Shown piece after piece: positions 9,562 to 18,669 of a stretch of 64,000 nt of DNA. The position numbers and the translations under genes are program-made. The notes under the pieces are model-generated. The model was not told the origin of the DNA. It was given only the letters and a program-made list of their open reading frames with translations, and ran no database searches. Source of the stretch: JAQBQZ01 sp964406475 (GTDB lineage Bacteria > Patescibacteriota > Minisyncoccia > Phycocordibacterales > CAIRYW01); NCBI GenBank assembly GCA_964406475.1, contig CAYORS010000001.1:43176-107175 (forward strand), given 5' to 3'. Each line of letters begins with the position of its first letter. Within the stretch, counting starts at the first letter, position 1.

Positions 9562-10335
9562 ATGATTAGTCCCAAAAAATCTCTTGGTCAGAATTTTTTA
9601 ACATCACAAAAAGCTCTGTCCTCTATCATACACGCCGGAAATATATTAAAAGATGAGATTGTTCTTGAGATTGGCCCAGGTAAAGGTGCACTCACAGAAA
9701 AGCTTTTAGAAAAAGGTGCGAAAGTTATCGCCATAGAAAAAGATAGAGAGCTTATCCCAGTACTTCAAGAAAAATTTAAAGAAAAAATAACATCAAAACA
9801 ACTCACACTTATCGAAGGAGACATTCTTGAGCTTACAGTAGCGAATATATTGAAGAGTAAAAAAGTGAAAGAATACAAACTCATTGCTAATATTCCTTAC
9901 TACATAACCGGTGAAATCATCCGAAAATTTTTTGAAGAAAAATATCAACCCGTACGAATGGTTCTTCTTGTTCAAAAGGAAGTAGCAGAAAGAATAGTTG
10001 CCAAAGACAAAAAAGAAAGTATTCTTTCTATTGCTTGTAAAGCATACGGAACTCCTTACTATATTGAGACAGTAAAAAGAGGCTCTTTTAATCCAAGTCC
10101 AAATGTGGATTCAGCAATAATACTTTTTGATTGCATCAATAGAGATATTTTTGGATCTGTATCAGAAGAACTCTTTTTTAAAGTTCTCAAAACAGGTTTC
10201 GCTCACAAACGCAAAAAACTTGGAGGCAATCTCTCTTCATTAAAAAACATACTAAAAAAACCTGTGTTTGAATTTCTAAAAGACAAAAGGCCAGAAAACC
10301 TTTGTGTAAAAGACTGGATAGATCTTATTAATTGA
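9562..10335 (+). CDS. rsmA: 16S rRNA dimethyladenosine transferase
   Basis: KsgA family: SAM-dependent N6-dimethylation of two adjacent adenines in the 3'-terminal hairpin of 16S rRNA during 30S assembly. N-terminal KSLGQNFL signature, motif I EIGPGKGALT, motif IV NIPYY. 257 residues, slightly short but complete. Follows the helicase gene by 33 bp and overlaps the convergent gene at its 3' end by 8 bp. Confidence 0.96.
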   Translation: MISPKKSLGQNFLTSQKALSSIIHAGNILKDEIVLEIGPGKGALTEKLLEKGAKVIAIEKDRELIPVLQEKFKEKITSKQLTLIEGDILELTVANILKSKKVKEYKLIANIPYYITGEIIRKFFEEKYQPVRMVLLVQKEVAERIVAKDKKESILSIACKAYGTPYYIETVKRGSFNPSPNVDSAIILFDCINRDIFGSVSEELFFKVLKTGFAHKRKKLGGNLSSLKNILKKPVFEFLKDKRPENLCVKDWIDLIN

Positions 10336-10714
10336 GAGTTGTTCCTGTTCCTGGCATTGTTCCGTATTGACCATAGTTGTATTGAATAACGTAACAACTA
10401 TATGTTCCTTCAACCCAACAATGCTGTCCTGTTGGCGCATAAGTTCCGAGTTGATAAAGGCCATCACCATTGTACCACTCATAAAACTTTGAACTCATAT
10501 CTTTGTAAAGAGGAAGTGTCATATTGGTACGATAATCCATAATAAAATGGGTGTTTCCTCCACAATCGCACACAGAAGAATCATAAGTAATTGTATGCAT
10601 TCCACCAAAAGGAGTTTCTACTGCACTTTCTACCGCTTTATTATAATCAATAGATATAACCAATACTGCAAAAAAAATAACAACGGTTATTGAAAAAAAA
10701 TAACGTTTAATCAT
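10328..10714 (-). CDS. small exported Cys/Tyr/Gly-rich protein
   Basis: 128 residues from ATG 10714, chosen because it follows the stop of the upstream gene (10719) by 4 nt. One N-terminal hydrophobic segment (about 5-22), then a secreted part with CDCGG and several aromatic residues. No family recognised. Co-transcribed with the PG-binding/TIG protein upstream, so probably an envelope or surface protein. Confidence 0.7.
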   Translation of the reverse strand: MIKRYFFSITVVIFFAVLVISIDYNKAVESAVETPFGGMHTITYDSSVCDCGGNTHFIMDYRTNMTLPLYKDMSSKFYEWYNGDGLYQLGTYAPTGQHCWVEGTYSCYVIQYNYGQYGTMPGTGTTLN

Positions 10715-10718
10715 AAAA

Positions 10719-11567
10719 TTATTGTAAATCCTTGTAAATATCAATATTGATTATTGCATCATTACTCCTACCCGCATCATTTTCAACATGAACCACTGTC
10801 GACACAAGCATTTGACGATCAGTTGTTGATGAAATAACCTGACCATTACTTTGTTTAAAATTTTGTACAATATTGTTGATAATTTTTTCATGGAGTTCAG
10901 AAGGAATATTCTCTAGGTTCTGTCTCAAACTATCCATCACTGTTTTGCCTAAATCAGTATTAATAGGGAGTGTGATTTCTGTTCCTGATGCAGTAGAAGA
11001 AATACTTGCATACTTACCCAACGGTTCAATAGACAGAAAAACAGTGTTTGAAGCAGAAAATCCACTTCCTTTTATAGTCAAAATACCCCCATCCTTAAGT
11101 ATTACTGGGGAAATACTTCTAATAAAAGGAGTCGGCTCATTTGTTATTGTGTTATTTTTTTTATTAAAAAAATCCAAGATGGGATTGCTTTGTGCCGGAG
11201 CAGGAGACGCCGCTTGATTGTCTCGTGCTTTAATGAGGCTATTTATTTTGGCTCGCGTGAGAGATCCTACAAACCCAGAAGGAGAGGTGAGTTTAGCGGG
11301 AGTAAGAATGTCTGCAGCATATTTTGATTGGAATTTCATAACTGCGCTTTTGGTTTTTTGACCAAAAAAGTTTGTCTCAGAACCAGAAGAGCCGTTACCG
11401 GATTCGCTTACACGCGTATCAGGAAAACTATTAAGAAATTTTTGCAAAATAATTACTTCAGAATCTTGCGAACCGAGTTTTAAATCTTTGGTAAGAAGTG
11501 TCGAAGCATACGCATTAGATGCAAAAAACAAAACAAAAACAAAAAAAAGATATTTTTTAGTTGTCAT
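10719..11567 (-). CDS. secreted peptidoglycan-binding + IPT/TIG domain protein
   Basis: 282 residues with a typical signal peptide (cleavage near NAYA-S). A peptidoglycan-binding-like helical domain follows (about 25-115, LKLGSQDSEVIILQKFLN...FGQKTKSAVMKFQ), then a low-complexity linker and an IPT/TIG Ig-like fold (about 143-235). Such modular wall-associated proteins are common in Parcubacteria (recall). First gene of a two-gene minus-strand unit. Confidence 0.85.
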   Translation of the reverse strand: MTTKKYLFFVFVLFFASNAYASTLLTKDLKLGSQDSEVIILQKFLNSFPDTRVSESGNGSSGSETNFFGQKTKSAVMKFQSKYAADILTPAKLTSPSGFVGSLTRAKINSLIKARDNQAASPAPAQSNPILDFFNKKNNTITNEPTPFIRSISPVILKDGGILTIKGSGFSASNTVFLSIEPLGKYASISSTASGTEITLPINTDLGKTVMDSLRQNLENIPSELHEKIINNIVQNFKQSNGQVISSTTDRQMLVSTVVHVENDAGRSNDAIINIDIYKDLQ

Positions 11568-11654
11568 AATTTTATTGTGTAAAATGATTATATATATTAT
11601 ATAGTACCATAAAAAATATACACAGATTTTTATATTATTTTTTTATACTTAATG

Positions 11655-11660
11655 TATAAT
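11655..11660 (+). promoter_or_regulatory. -10 box TATAAT, start codon 7 bp downstream
   Basis: Perfect TATAAT; the ATG of the next gene (11668) begins 7 bp later. Confidence 0.65.
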
Positions 11661-11667
11661 AAGAATA

Positions 11668-12615
11668 ATGAGTAAGCATACTCCAACAAGAAAAATTGGC
11701 TTTCTTGCTATTTGTGCATTTCTTGTCGTGGGGGCTATTATTGTTCAAAAATATAATTTTTTTAAACAAATCATACCCGCATCTCCAACTATCGTACTTA
11801 ACCCTATTGATGTTGTTGAAGAACCACAAAATGTCAACGTGTCGGGAATGGATACAGACGGAGATGGTCTACCTGATTGGCAAGAAATCATAAGTGGTAC
11901 GGACATCAAAAACGCAGATACTGATGGTGATGGGACTCCAGACGGCAAAGAAATTGAACTTGGAAGAGATCCTCTTGTCAAAGGGCCTAATGACCAGAAC
12001 AATACCAAAGCAACCACCACAGATGAAAAGGCAAAAACAATATCCCAAAGTGTCGCTCGAAACCTCTTTGCAAATGCGGTTTATCTCAGTAACACCGGAT
12101 CAGTCAATGAGGAGAACAAAGCAGCACTTGTCGACAATTTGGTATCAGGCATACAAAACTCATTTACATATAATCAATATGATGCCCAAAAACTCCTTCT
12201 TATCACAAACGAAAACGAAGAAACCTACAAATTCTATTCTTCTTCTTTTGCAACACTTCAAATAAGTATGCTTCTTCGAATGCAAAAAGAAGTAAACAAG
12301 CCAGATTTTACCATTGGCAATTTGAGTCCTATCTACAAAAATCAGGCAGAAACCCTTTTTGCACTCAGAGTCCCAAAAGAACTTTTTGATATTCATCTGC
12401 AAATAGTGAATAATTACAGTAAGGCTGCAGCTGTATTTGAAGCAATCAGCAAAGAAAAAGAAGATCCTTTAAAACTTCCTTTTGCAATTAAGGTATACCA
12501 AGATATTATGCTTGAGCAACCGTTTCTTATACGAAAGGTTGCACAATTCGTCAAAGATAATGGTATAATTTTTACAAGTAACGAAGTGGGAGGATATTGG
12601 AATGCTTTTGAATAA
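11668..12615 (+). CDS. membrane-anchored protein with thrombospondin type 3 calcium loops
   Basis: 315 residues: a short basic N-terminus, a TM anchor (about 9-27), then two acidic loops of the DxDGDGxPD kind (about 61-100, spaced 23 residues), typical calcium-binding TSP3 repeats, followed by a helical extracellular domain of about 200 residues with no recognised family. It ends 2 bp before the next gene, so it probably opens the secretion-locus operon. Confidence 0.8.
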   Translation: MSKHTPTRKIGFLAICAFLVVGAIIVQKYNFFKQIIPASPTIVLNPIDVVEEPQNVNVSGMDTDGDGLPDWQEIISGTDIKNADTDGDGTPDGKEIELGRDPLVKGPNDQNNTKATTTDEKAKTISQSVARNLFANAVYLSNTGSVNEENKAALVDNLVSGIQNSFTYNQYDAQKLLLITNENEETYKFYSSSFATLQISMLLRMQKEVNKPDFTIGNLSPIYKNQAETLFALRVPKELFDIHLQIVNNYSKAAAVFEAISKEKEDPLKLPFAIKVYQDIMLEQPFLIRKVAQFVKDNGIIFTSNEVGGYWNAFE

Positions 12616-12617
12616 CA

Positions 12618-13808
12618 ATGTTATATAAAATGACAAAAAAAATAGCTGGTTTTTTTGCTCTCGCAATGATTTTTTTTGTTGTGATGACACCTATAGCATA
12701 TGCAGCAAGCGATTCGAAGAGTAATAATGGAGAAGGTACTTCAGCAGAAAAATCAGTCCAATCAGCAGGAACTTGTTCGATAGGAGCAATACTTGGACGA
12801 CTTATCTCAAGTACAGTAGGTAAAGCAATGCAACAGCTCACATCATACCTGTCTTCTTTTATTACAAGTTTTTTCAAAGACAAAACAACCCAACAAACAA
12901 AAGAATCTACCGCAACATATACAAAAGTCCCCATTATTGCAACAGAAACAAACGTTGAACTCACAAAACAAAAAAACGAACTTCGACAACTCACAGCCAA
13001 AGAGACAGGTCAAGCAGGCGCAGATACAGACTCTCTTTTGAGTGGTTTTTTGAGCGGATTGAGCAATATTTCTCTCGACTCTATAATGTTTTGTGTTATC
13101 AACGAAATAATGACATATATCACCAACTCAACGATAGAGTGGATCAATAGCGGATTCAACGGTAGCCCTGTCTTTGTGGAGAACCCTCGTGCATATTTTG
13201 AAAACATAGCCAACAAAGAAACATCCAACTTCGTCCGTGAATTGCAAGGTGCACAATCACAAGTAACAAACGGAATTCGCAATGCTGCAACAAGTATTGC
13301 AGCACCGCTCCGAGACCAAACAATCCAAACCGTTATCAACTCTTCAAATCTTTCTTTTGCAGATATTATAAAACCGACAATGAGTCAAGAGCTTACTCAA
13401 AACTACCAATCTTTTGTGAATGGCGATCAGTGGCTTGGTATGGGATATCTCTCACAACTTTCAGAAGATCAGAACAACTATTATGGTGTGCAGACACTTA
13501 CTCTTCAAGAAAACGCTCGTCGTATTGCAGTAGAACAACAAAACCAACAGCTCCAGCTTCAATACAATAATGGCTACAAATCTTTCACAGAGTGTCCCGA
13601 AGGTCACAGTAGAGCAGATGGTTCTTGTGATCCTGCATATTCAAAGGCCACAGTCACAGGAAGCGAGATTAAAGACGAGCTTCAGTCTCGAGGTATGATG
13701 AAATATATGCGAACAGCATTTGCGAATGACTTTGACTCTATCATTACAACCCTCATCAACCAACTCGTCAAAATCGCAGTGAACGAAGTCTTCCAATCAT
13801 CGAACTAA
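12618..13808 (+). CDS. exported protein of T4SS-like locus
   Basis: 396 residues with a signal peptide (hydrophobic core about 10-28, cleavage after AYA). The mature part is rich in Gln, Asn and Ser, with helical stretches, hydrophobic segments near 60-80 and 145-165, and CPEGHSRADGSC near residue 325. Its position before the VirB6-like gene suggests a periplasmic T4SS component comparable to VirB5/TrbJ, but I see no diagnostic motif, so this is inference. Start ATG 12618; ATG 12630 is also possible. Confidence 0.7.
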   Translation: MLYKMTKKIAGFFALAMIFFVVMTPIAYAASDSKSNNGEGTSAEKSVQSAGTCSIGAILGRLISSTVGKAMQQLTSYLSSFITSFFKDKTTQQTKESTATYTKVPIIATETNVELTKQKNELRQLTAKETGQAGADTDSLLSGFLSGLSNISLDSIMFCVINEIMTYITNSTIEWINSGFNGSPVFVENPRAYFENIANKETSNFVRELQGAQSQVTNGIRNAATSIAAPLRDQTIQTVINSSNLSFADIIKPTMSQELTQNYQSFVNGDQWLGMGYLSQLSEDQNNYYGVQTLTLQENARRIAVEQQNQQLQLQYNNGYKSFTECPEGHSRADGSCDPAYSKATVTGSEIKDELQSRGMMKYMRTAFANDFDSIITTLINQLVKIAVNEVFQSSN

Positions 13809-13835
13809 ACACTTTTAAGTTTACAATCTTCGGTG

Positions 13836-13841
13836 TATAAT
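13836..13841 (+). promoter_or_regulatory. -10 box TATAAT before a GTG start
   Basis: TATAAT followed by 7 nt and then GTG 13849. The ATG two bases earlier is followed at once by TGA, which supports GTG as the real start. Confidence 0.65.
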
Positions 13842-13848
13842 TTGAAAT

Positions 13849-16560
13849 GTGAAAAAGAGTTTTTTCTCTAGACTCAATAGTTTTTTTGCAAAACAGAAAA
13901 AAGAAACTTCTTTTCTTTTTGGTTTGACTTTGTTTGTTGTGTTGAGTGTAACCTTGATTTGTCCTAAAGTGACATTTGCAGCTGGTGAGAGTACAAGTAA
14001 TTTTGAAATGATCAAATATATTTATACAGCGGTCTCCTCTCTTGCAACAGGAGCTACAAATGTCGTTAGTACAGTTTATGAAAGTTTATTTGGTCCAGTG
14101 ATTACAAGCATTGCTTACGTTATATTGGGAATACTTTCTTACATTGTAGATGCAATTGGTATTATTTTTAACATTGTCATTAGCATCACGGTTATCAATA
14201 TGAGTAGTCTCATAAATAAGATTGATATTATAAAAGCCGGATGGCAAGCTATTCGTGATCTTACAAATATTATCTTTATTTTTATGCTGCTTTATCTCGC
14301 TATTGCCACAATCCTTCAGCTTGATGAGCACGGGGTCAAACACGGATTAAGTAGACTTATTATAGGTGCGACACTTATCAACTTCAGTCTCTTTTTTGTC
14401 AAAGTCCCTATTGATGTATCCAATATTCTTGCGATTCAAATTTATAATAAGGTAAATCCCCCAAGTGACTCTACATTTGTAGGAGCCCTTTCAGGAAGAA
14501 AAGGCCTTGGAGATGCCTTTTTTCAAATGTTTAGTCCACAAAAAGTATTTAAAGATCCTCGATTAAGTAATTTATCAAGTAATGCAGGTCCAACAGGTTC
14601 ACTTAGTGGAGATGTGTTAAGAACAAATCCACTGACAACATTTGTGATGGGTATTATTATTTTTTTGATTATCATTTTTATTTTCCTTGCTGTTATTATT
14701 ATTTTTATAAAAAGGTTTATTGTACTTATGTTGCTTATGATTTTTTCTCCACTTGCCTTTGCAGGTATGGCAGTCCCAAGCCATGACATAGAGCATCAAA
14801 TCACATCAAGGTTTTGGAATACTCTTTTTAAAGAAGCTTTTTATGCACCAGTATTTATGTTCCTTATGTATCTTGCACTCAAAATGGGAACAGCCCTCAA
14901 TACAAATGTAATAAGAGAAGTGGATGCATCTTCAGGTATCGACAGACTCGTAACACTTCCTTTAAGTAATGTGATTGGTTTTTCTGTTGTGATTGGAATG
15001 ATGGTTTTTGCTCTTACCGTATCAGAATCAATGGGTGTTGCAGGTGCATCAAATGCAGTCAATGCTTTTGGAATGATGCGTTCTAAGGCTACAGGTTTTA
15101 TTGCAAGTAATACCGCAGGACGACTCGCTCACACTTGGGTCAATAAGGGAAACGGTGCAAACTTTACCATGGCAGCAGCTGGACTAAAAAACAGCTCAGG
15201 CACTGCACAAGGCAAGCTTGCAAACTTCCTTTCACGCAGTTCGCTTGGACGTAGTGTAGCCAAACAAGTCGCTGGCACAGCCCAAAACATAGGCAAAAAA
15301 GATTTTGGAGGAGGATTTTCTTATGATCATAAAATACACGAACGAGAAGAGGAATTTAAAGCTGCGCTTGAAGAGGCCCATAATGATCCAAAAATGCTTG
15401 CCGAGCTTATGGGTAAAGCACTTGGTGATGGAAACAAAAGATCTACCAGTCTTAAAGCAGCACATAGAATGTTTCATCATATGTCACTTGAGGAGAAAGC
15501 AAACCTTCAACTCAACCTTGATGAAAAAATAAAAGAAGGAGAAAAAACTGACAAAGATGGAAAACCTGTCAAACCAAAAGCAGAAATTGATGCACTAAAA
15601 GCCGCACGTGCAAACCTTTTTGGTGGGGGAGAAAAACACGAACACGGACGACTCACCGAAAACGAAAGTGTTGGTATTGTGCGTGAAATCGCTGAAGGAA
15701 CAGATTACCATGCTAAAAAGTTTAGAGCCGCCATTGAAAGTGGCGATGCTTCTAGTGTGGGGCACTTTATCGAGAATGCAACAGAAGGGCAAATGAAAGT
15801 AGCCCTCAGGTCCCTTGGTGATATGGAAAATCTAAAAATGAAACCAGTCACTGCTGATACACCAAAAGAAAAAATAAAAGAATACGAAATCCATAACCAA
15901 AAAGTCCAAAACATAACCAACCAGATCACCAACGGTCTCAGTAAGTTTAGAGGGGAGAGCTTCCACGCAATGGTAGCCAAAGATACTGCACAAAGTGAAA
16001 CAATCAAAGAAGTTGCATCGACAGCTGTGTTAAAGGGACAAAAACGCTACCAGGCATTTCAGGCTTTTTCAGGTAGTAATGAAAAAATTAACAAGGCCCT
16101 TGCCCTTGGGAATCCCAACCTCCGCCAGGGTTTTGCTGATGAATTGAGAGATCTTCCTCAAATGCGAGATCATATACAAAAATACGACGAGAGACAAAAG
16201 AACATCGAAAAGGGTCTCGAAGAAAAACTCAAAACCGCCAGAGGAGATGCTGCCAAAGAAGCGCATTTCAAAGCTGAAGCAGAAAAAGAAAAAATCAAAG
16301 CCTTTGAAGAAGACGTGGTACAAAAATATGATGAGACGATGTCAGAATCTACAACATTTAAGTACGCGAAAAGTCCGAACGGAGAAAGAACCGTCATACA
16401 AACAAAAGAAATGAAAGAAGAGCTTGGAAACCAAGAAAAAATATTTAAAACACTCGAAGAAGAAACAAAAAAACAAAAAGAGGCAGCAGGTGGGGGAAAT
16501 TGGTCACAAAAAAATCCAATATTATTTGACGCATACGGTCAACCAATAAACACAAAATAA
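13849..16560 (+). CDS. VirB6/TrbL-like polytopic T4SS membrane protein
   Basis: 903 residues, GTG start. An N-terminal signal or TM segment is followed by about seven further hydrophobic segments up to residue 400 (clusters near 75-110, 125-160, 255-315, 330-400), like the TrbL/VirB6 inner-membrane channel family. The C-terminal 480 residues are hydrophilic, Lys/Glu-rich and probably cytoplasmic and coiled-coil. Next to PrgI and VirB4 genes, it is the best candidate for the translocation pore. The very long charged tail is unusual for VirB6. Confidence 0.8.
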   Translation: MKKSFFSRLNSFFAKQKKETSFLFGLTLFVVLSVTLICPKVTFAAGESTSNFEMIKYIYTAVSSLATGATNVVSTVYESLFGPVITSIAYVILGILSYIVDAIGIIFNIVISITVINMSSLINKIDIIKAGWQAIRDLTNIIFIFMLLYLAIATILQLDEHGVKHGLSRLIIGATLINFSLFFVKVPIDVSNILAIQIYNKVNPPSDSTFVGALSGRKGLGDAFFQMFSPQKVFKDPRLSNLSSNAGPTGSLSGDVLRTNPLTTFVMGIIIFLIIIFIFLAVIIIFIKRFIVLMLLMIFSPLAFAGMAVPSHDIEHQITSRFWNTLFKEAFYAPVFMFLMYLALKMGTALNTNVIREVDASSGIDRLVTLPLSNVIGFSVVIGMMVFALTVSESMGVAGASNAVNAFGMMRSKATGFIASNTAGRLAHTWVNKGNGANFTMAAAGLKNSSGTAQGKLANFLSRSSLGRSVAKQVAGTAQNIGKKDFGGGFSYDHKIHEREEEFKAALEEAHNDPKMLAELMGKALGDGNKRSTSLKAAHRMFHHMSLEEKANLQLNLDEKIKEGEKTDKDGKPVKPKAEIDALKAARANLFGGGEKHEHGRLTENESVGIVREIAEGTDYHAKKFRAAIESGDASSVGHFIENATEGQMKVALRSLGDMENLKMKPVTADTPKEKIKEYEIHNQKVQNITNQITNGLSKFRGESFHAMVAKDTAQSETIKEVASTAVLKGQKRYQAFQAFSGSNEKINKALALGNPNLRQGFADELRDLPQMRDHIQKYDERQKNIEKGLEEKLKTARGDAAKEAHFKAEAEKEKIKAFEEDVVQKYDETMSESTTFKYAKSPNGERTVIQTKEMKEELGNQEKIFKTLEEETKKQKEAAGGGNWSQKNPILFDAYGQPINTK

Positions 16561-16561
16561 A

Positions 16562-17416
16562 ATGTCAAAATATAGCAACGAACAATACGTATCAATATTC
16601 AACAAGCTTCCTCCTGATATTAAGGATGTGGTCTTGTCTTATGCAACAGTGGATGCGCTTTGGGCAATAGGTAAGAGACACAACCTCCAAATCGACCAAA
16701 CAGGCAAAATGATCGATATTACTTTTGATGTTGTGATGGGTATTGTCGCAACAAAAGATTTTGTCAAAGAACTGACCAACGAGCTCCACATATCTGCACT
16801 TGATGCTTTGGCTATTTCGCGTGATGTAGATGACACAATACTCCAGCCTATCAAACAAACCATGATCAAAACCTTTGGTGATAGCGCCCCTTACAAACCG
16901 TCAAGCAGTCTCGTTCAAGTATATGAAGATGAAGACGATCATCCGTCACTTCAAAAAGAAACAATCTTAAAAGAAATCGAGGAACCAGAAGCTCCAATCA
17001 TCAAAAAAGAAATCGTCTACACACAATCCCCAGTACAAGTGGCGCAAGAAAAACCAAAACAACCCGAATCTCCCACATCACAAAAGACAGATCCTCTCCC
17101 TAGTGTCTACAAAGAAGAAATACAAAGCCCACAAAAAGAATCTGCACCCATAAAAGTCCCGAGCTTCCTCGAAAAAATAACCTCTTTAAAACTCTCTCAA
17201 AGCATTGTGATGCCAAAAGAAGAATCCAGTGTTCAAACTATCATAGAAAAGGCACCTTCTGTTCCCACAAGTATTACCACATACCCTCCCGAAATTAAAG
17301 AGACCGGCAAACCTGAACCACAAAAACAACCACAAGTACAAAAAGACGCTCCAGAAGAACCTTCAAAACAACAAACACCACAATACTCAGTCGATCCGTA
17401 TCGCGAACAAATATAA
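16562..17416 (+). CDS. hypothetical protein with Pro/Glu/Lys-rich tail
   Basis: 284 residues. The first 105 form a compact helical domain (start SKYSNEQYVSIFNKLPPDI); the rest is low-complexity, with Pro, Glu, Lys and Gln, and likely disordered. No TM segment. It begins 1 bp after the VirB6-like stop, so it is translated from the same mRNA, and it is followed by a terminator. Probably a cytoplasmic accessory of the secretion apparatus, by position only. Confidence 0.75.
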   Translation: MSKYSNEQYVSIFNKLPPDIKDVVLSYATVDALWAIGKRHNLQIDQTGKMIDITFDVVMGIVATKDFVKELTNELHISALDALAISRDVDDTILQPIKQTMIKTFGDSAPYKPSSSLVQVYEDEDDHPSLQKETILKEIEEPEAPIIKKEIVYTQSPVQVAQEKPKQPESPTSQKTDPLPSVYKEEIQSPQKESAPIKVPSFLEKITSLKLSQSIVMPKEESSVQTIIEKAPSVPTSITTYPPEIKETGKPEPQKQPQVQKDAPEEPSKQQTPQYSVDPYREQI

Positions 17417-17419
17417 AAT

Positions 17420-17451
17420 ACACGCCACCACAACCTTGGTGGTGTGTTTTG
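17420..17451 (+). terminator. intrinsic terminator within the T4SS locus
   Basis: ACACGCCACCA / TGGTGGTGTGT stem with a 6-nt loop, then TTTT. It divides the locus into two transcription units. Confidence 0.8.
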
Positions 17452-17467
17452 AAAGATGTGTTTGTGA

Positions 17468-17473
17468 TATACT
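17468..17473 (+). promoter_or_regulatory. -10 box TATACT upstream of prgI-like gene
   Basis: TATACT lies 20 bp before ATG 17494, leaving a leader of about 14 nt. One of the minority of promoters here that is not strictly leaderless. Confidence 0.45.
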
Positions 17474-17493
17474 GTGTATGTAGTTTTTTCTAT

Positions 17494-17982
17494 ATGCAAT
17501 ATCAAGTACCACAATTTATTGAAATCGAAGACAAAATTTTTGGACCACTGACATTCAAACAGTTCGTCTATGTGACTGGTGGAGCAGGAATGTGCTTTCT
17601 TGCATACAAGTTTATCCCTATGCCTTTTTCTTTTTTCCTCATTATTCCTATTGGAGGGTTTTCTTTTGCACTTGCGTTTTACAAAGTGAACAATCGACCA
17701 TTTATTGATGCTGTAGAATCTGCTGTAAAATTCTTTTTGAGTACAAAGCTTTATCTTTGGGAAAAAAGAGACAAACCAAAAACTCCAGAAGAAATTGCCG
17801 AGCTTCCTAAAGGTGCAATCTATGTTCCAAAACTTTCAGAATCCAAACTCAAAGAGCTTACCTGGAGTCTTGATGTGAACGAAAACATCGATCTTACCAA
17901 CGAAACACACACACCACAAAAACAAAGCATCCTCAAAAACCCAAACCAAATTAAACAAAGTCAACATAATTTTTTAGAATAA
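17494..17982 (+). CDS. PrgI family (VirB3-like) membrane protein
   Basis: 162 residues from ATG 17494 (MQYQVPQFIEIEDKIFGPLT). PrgI proteins are the Gram-positive-type VirB3 counterparts that pair with VirB4. Two TM helices in tandem (about 24-70), then a cytoplasmic tail. The gene lies directly before the VirB4 genes, as expected; its stop is followed by the next ATG after 1 bp. Confidence 0.88.
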   Translation: MQYQVPQFIEIEDKIFGPLTFKQFVYVTGGAGMCFLAYKFIPMPFSFFLIIPIGGFSFALAFYKVNNRPFIDAVESAVKFFLSTKLYLWEKRDKPKTPEEIAELPKGAIYVPKLSESKLKELTWSLDVNENIDLTNETHTPQKQSILKNPNQIKQSQHNFLE

Positions 17983-17983
17983 T

Positions 17984-18631
17984 ATGGCTATACCAGGCAA
18001 AAGTTCACAAGATTTTATCCCTATCAAAGAAATACGAGATGGTGTTGTTATTTTAAAAGACGGAAGTCTTCGAGGGGTTGTTTTGACATCTTCGGTCAAC
18101 TTCGCACTCAAAAGTGCAGACGAACAGAACGCAATCATCTATCAATTTCAGAACTTTTTGAACTCTATCAATTTTTCTATTCAGATATTTAGCCAGTCAC
18201 GACGTCTTGATATACGCCCTTATATCGCACTCCTCGAAAAGGTTCAAAAAGAACAAGAAATTGAGCTTTTAAGAGTTCAGACCAAAGAATATATTGAGTT
18301 TATCAAGACATTTACATCGAGTGTGAACATTATGAAGAAATCCTTCTTCATTGTAGTGTCTTACACACCAGCACTTCTTCAAAAGGGGACTGCGGGTGGA
18401 TTCTTTTCTTTCTTTGGAGGAGGTAAAACTTCATCAAAAGAGAAAAACGATAATTTTGAAGAAAATCGCACACAACTTTTGCAAAGAATGGAGGTTGTAA
18501 TGTCAGGTCTTACACGAATGGGGGTAAAAGCGGTTCCTCTTGGAACAGAGGAGCTGGTGGAGCTTTATTATAAATTGTTCAATCCAGGAGATACAGAAAA
18601 GCCTATCAACATAGACAAAATTGGACAATAA
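17984..18631 (+). CDS. VirB4/TraC-like N-terminal domain protein
   Basis: 215 residues, soluble. It begins with SQDFIPIKEIRDGVVILKDGSLRGVV, a pattern seen at the N-terminus of VirB4/TraC proteins, and has a glycine-rich loop (about 140-150). No Walker motif. In most systems this domain is part of VirB4; here it is a separate gene 38 bp before the ATPase gene, so VirB4 appears split, or this is a paralogous partner. Confidence 0.7.
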   Translation: MAIPGKSSQDFIPIKEIRDGVVILKDGSLRGVVLTSSVNFALKSADEQNAIIYQFQNFLNSINFSIQIFSQSRRLDIRPYIALLEKVQKEQEIELLRVQTKEYIEFIKTFTSSVNIMKKSFFIVVSYTPALLQKGTAGGFFSFFGGGKTSSKEKNDNFEENRTQLLQRMEVVMSGLTRMGVKAVPLGTEELVELYYKLFNPGDTEKPINIDKIGQ

Positions 18632-18656
18632 ATTATCGTTTCGAAACAAATTAGAT

Positions 18657-18662
18657 TATAAT
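18657..18662 (+). promoter_or_regulatory. -10 box TATAAT, start codon 7 bp downstream
   Basis: TATAAT followed by 7 nt and ATG 18670 of the VirB4 gene, an internal leaderless start. Confidence 0.6.
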
Positions 18663-18669
18663 ATTTACA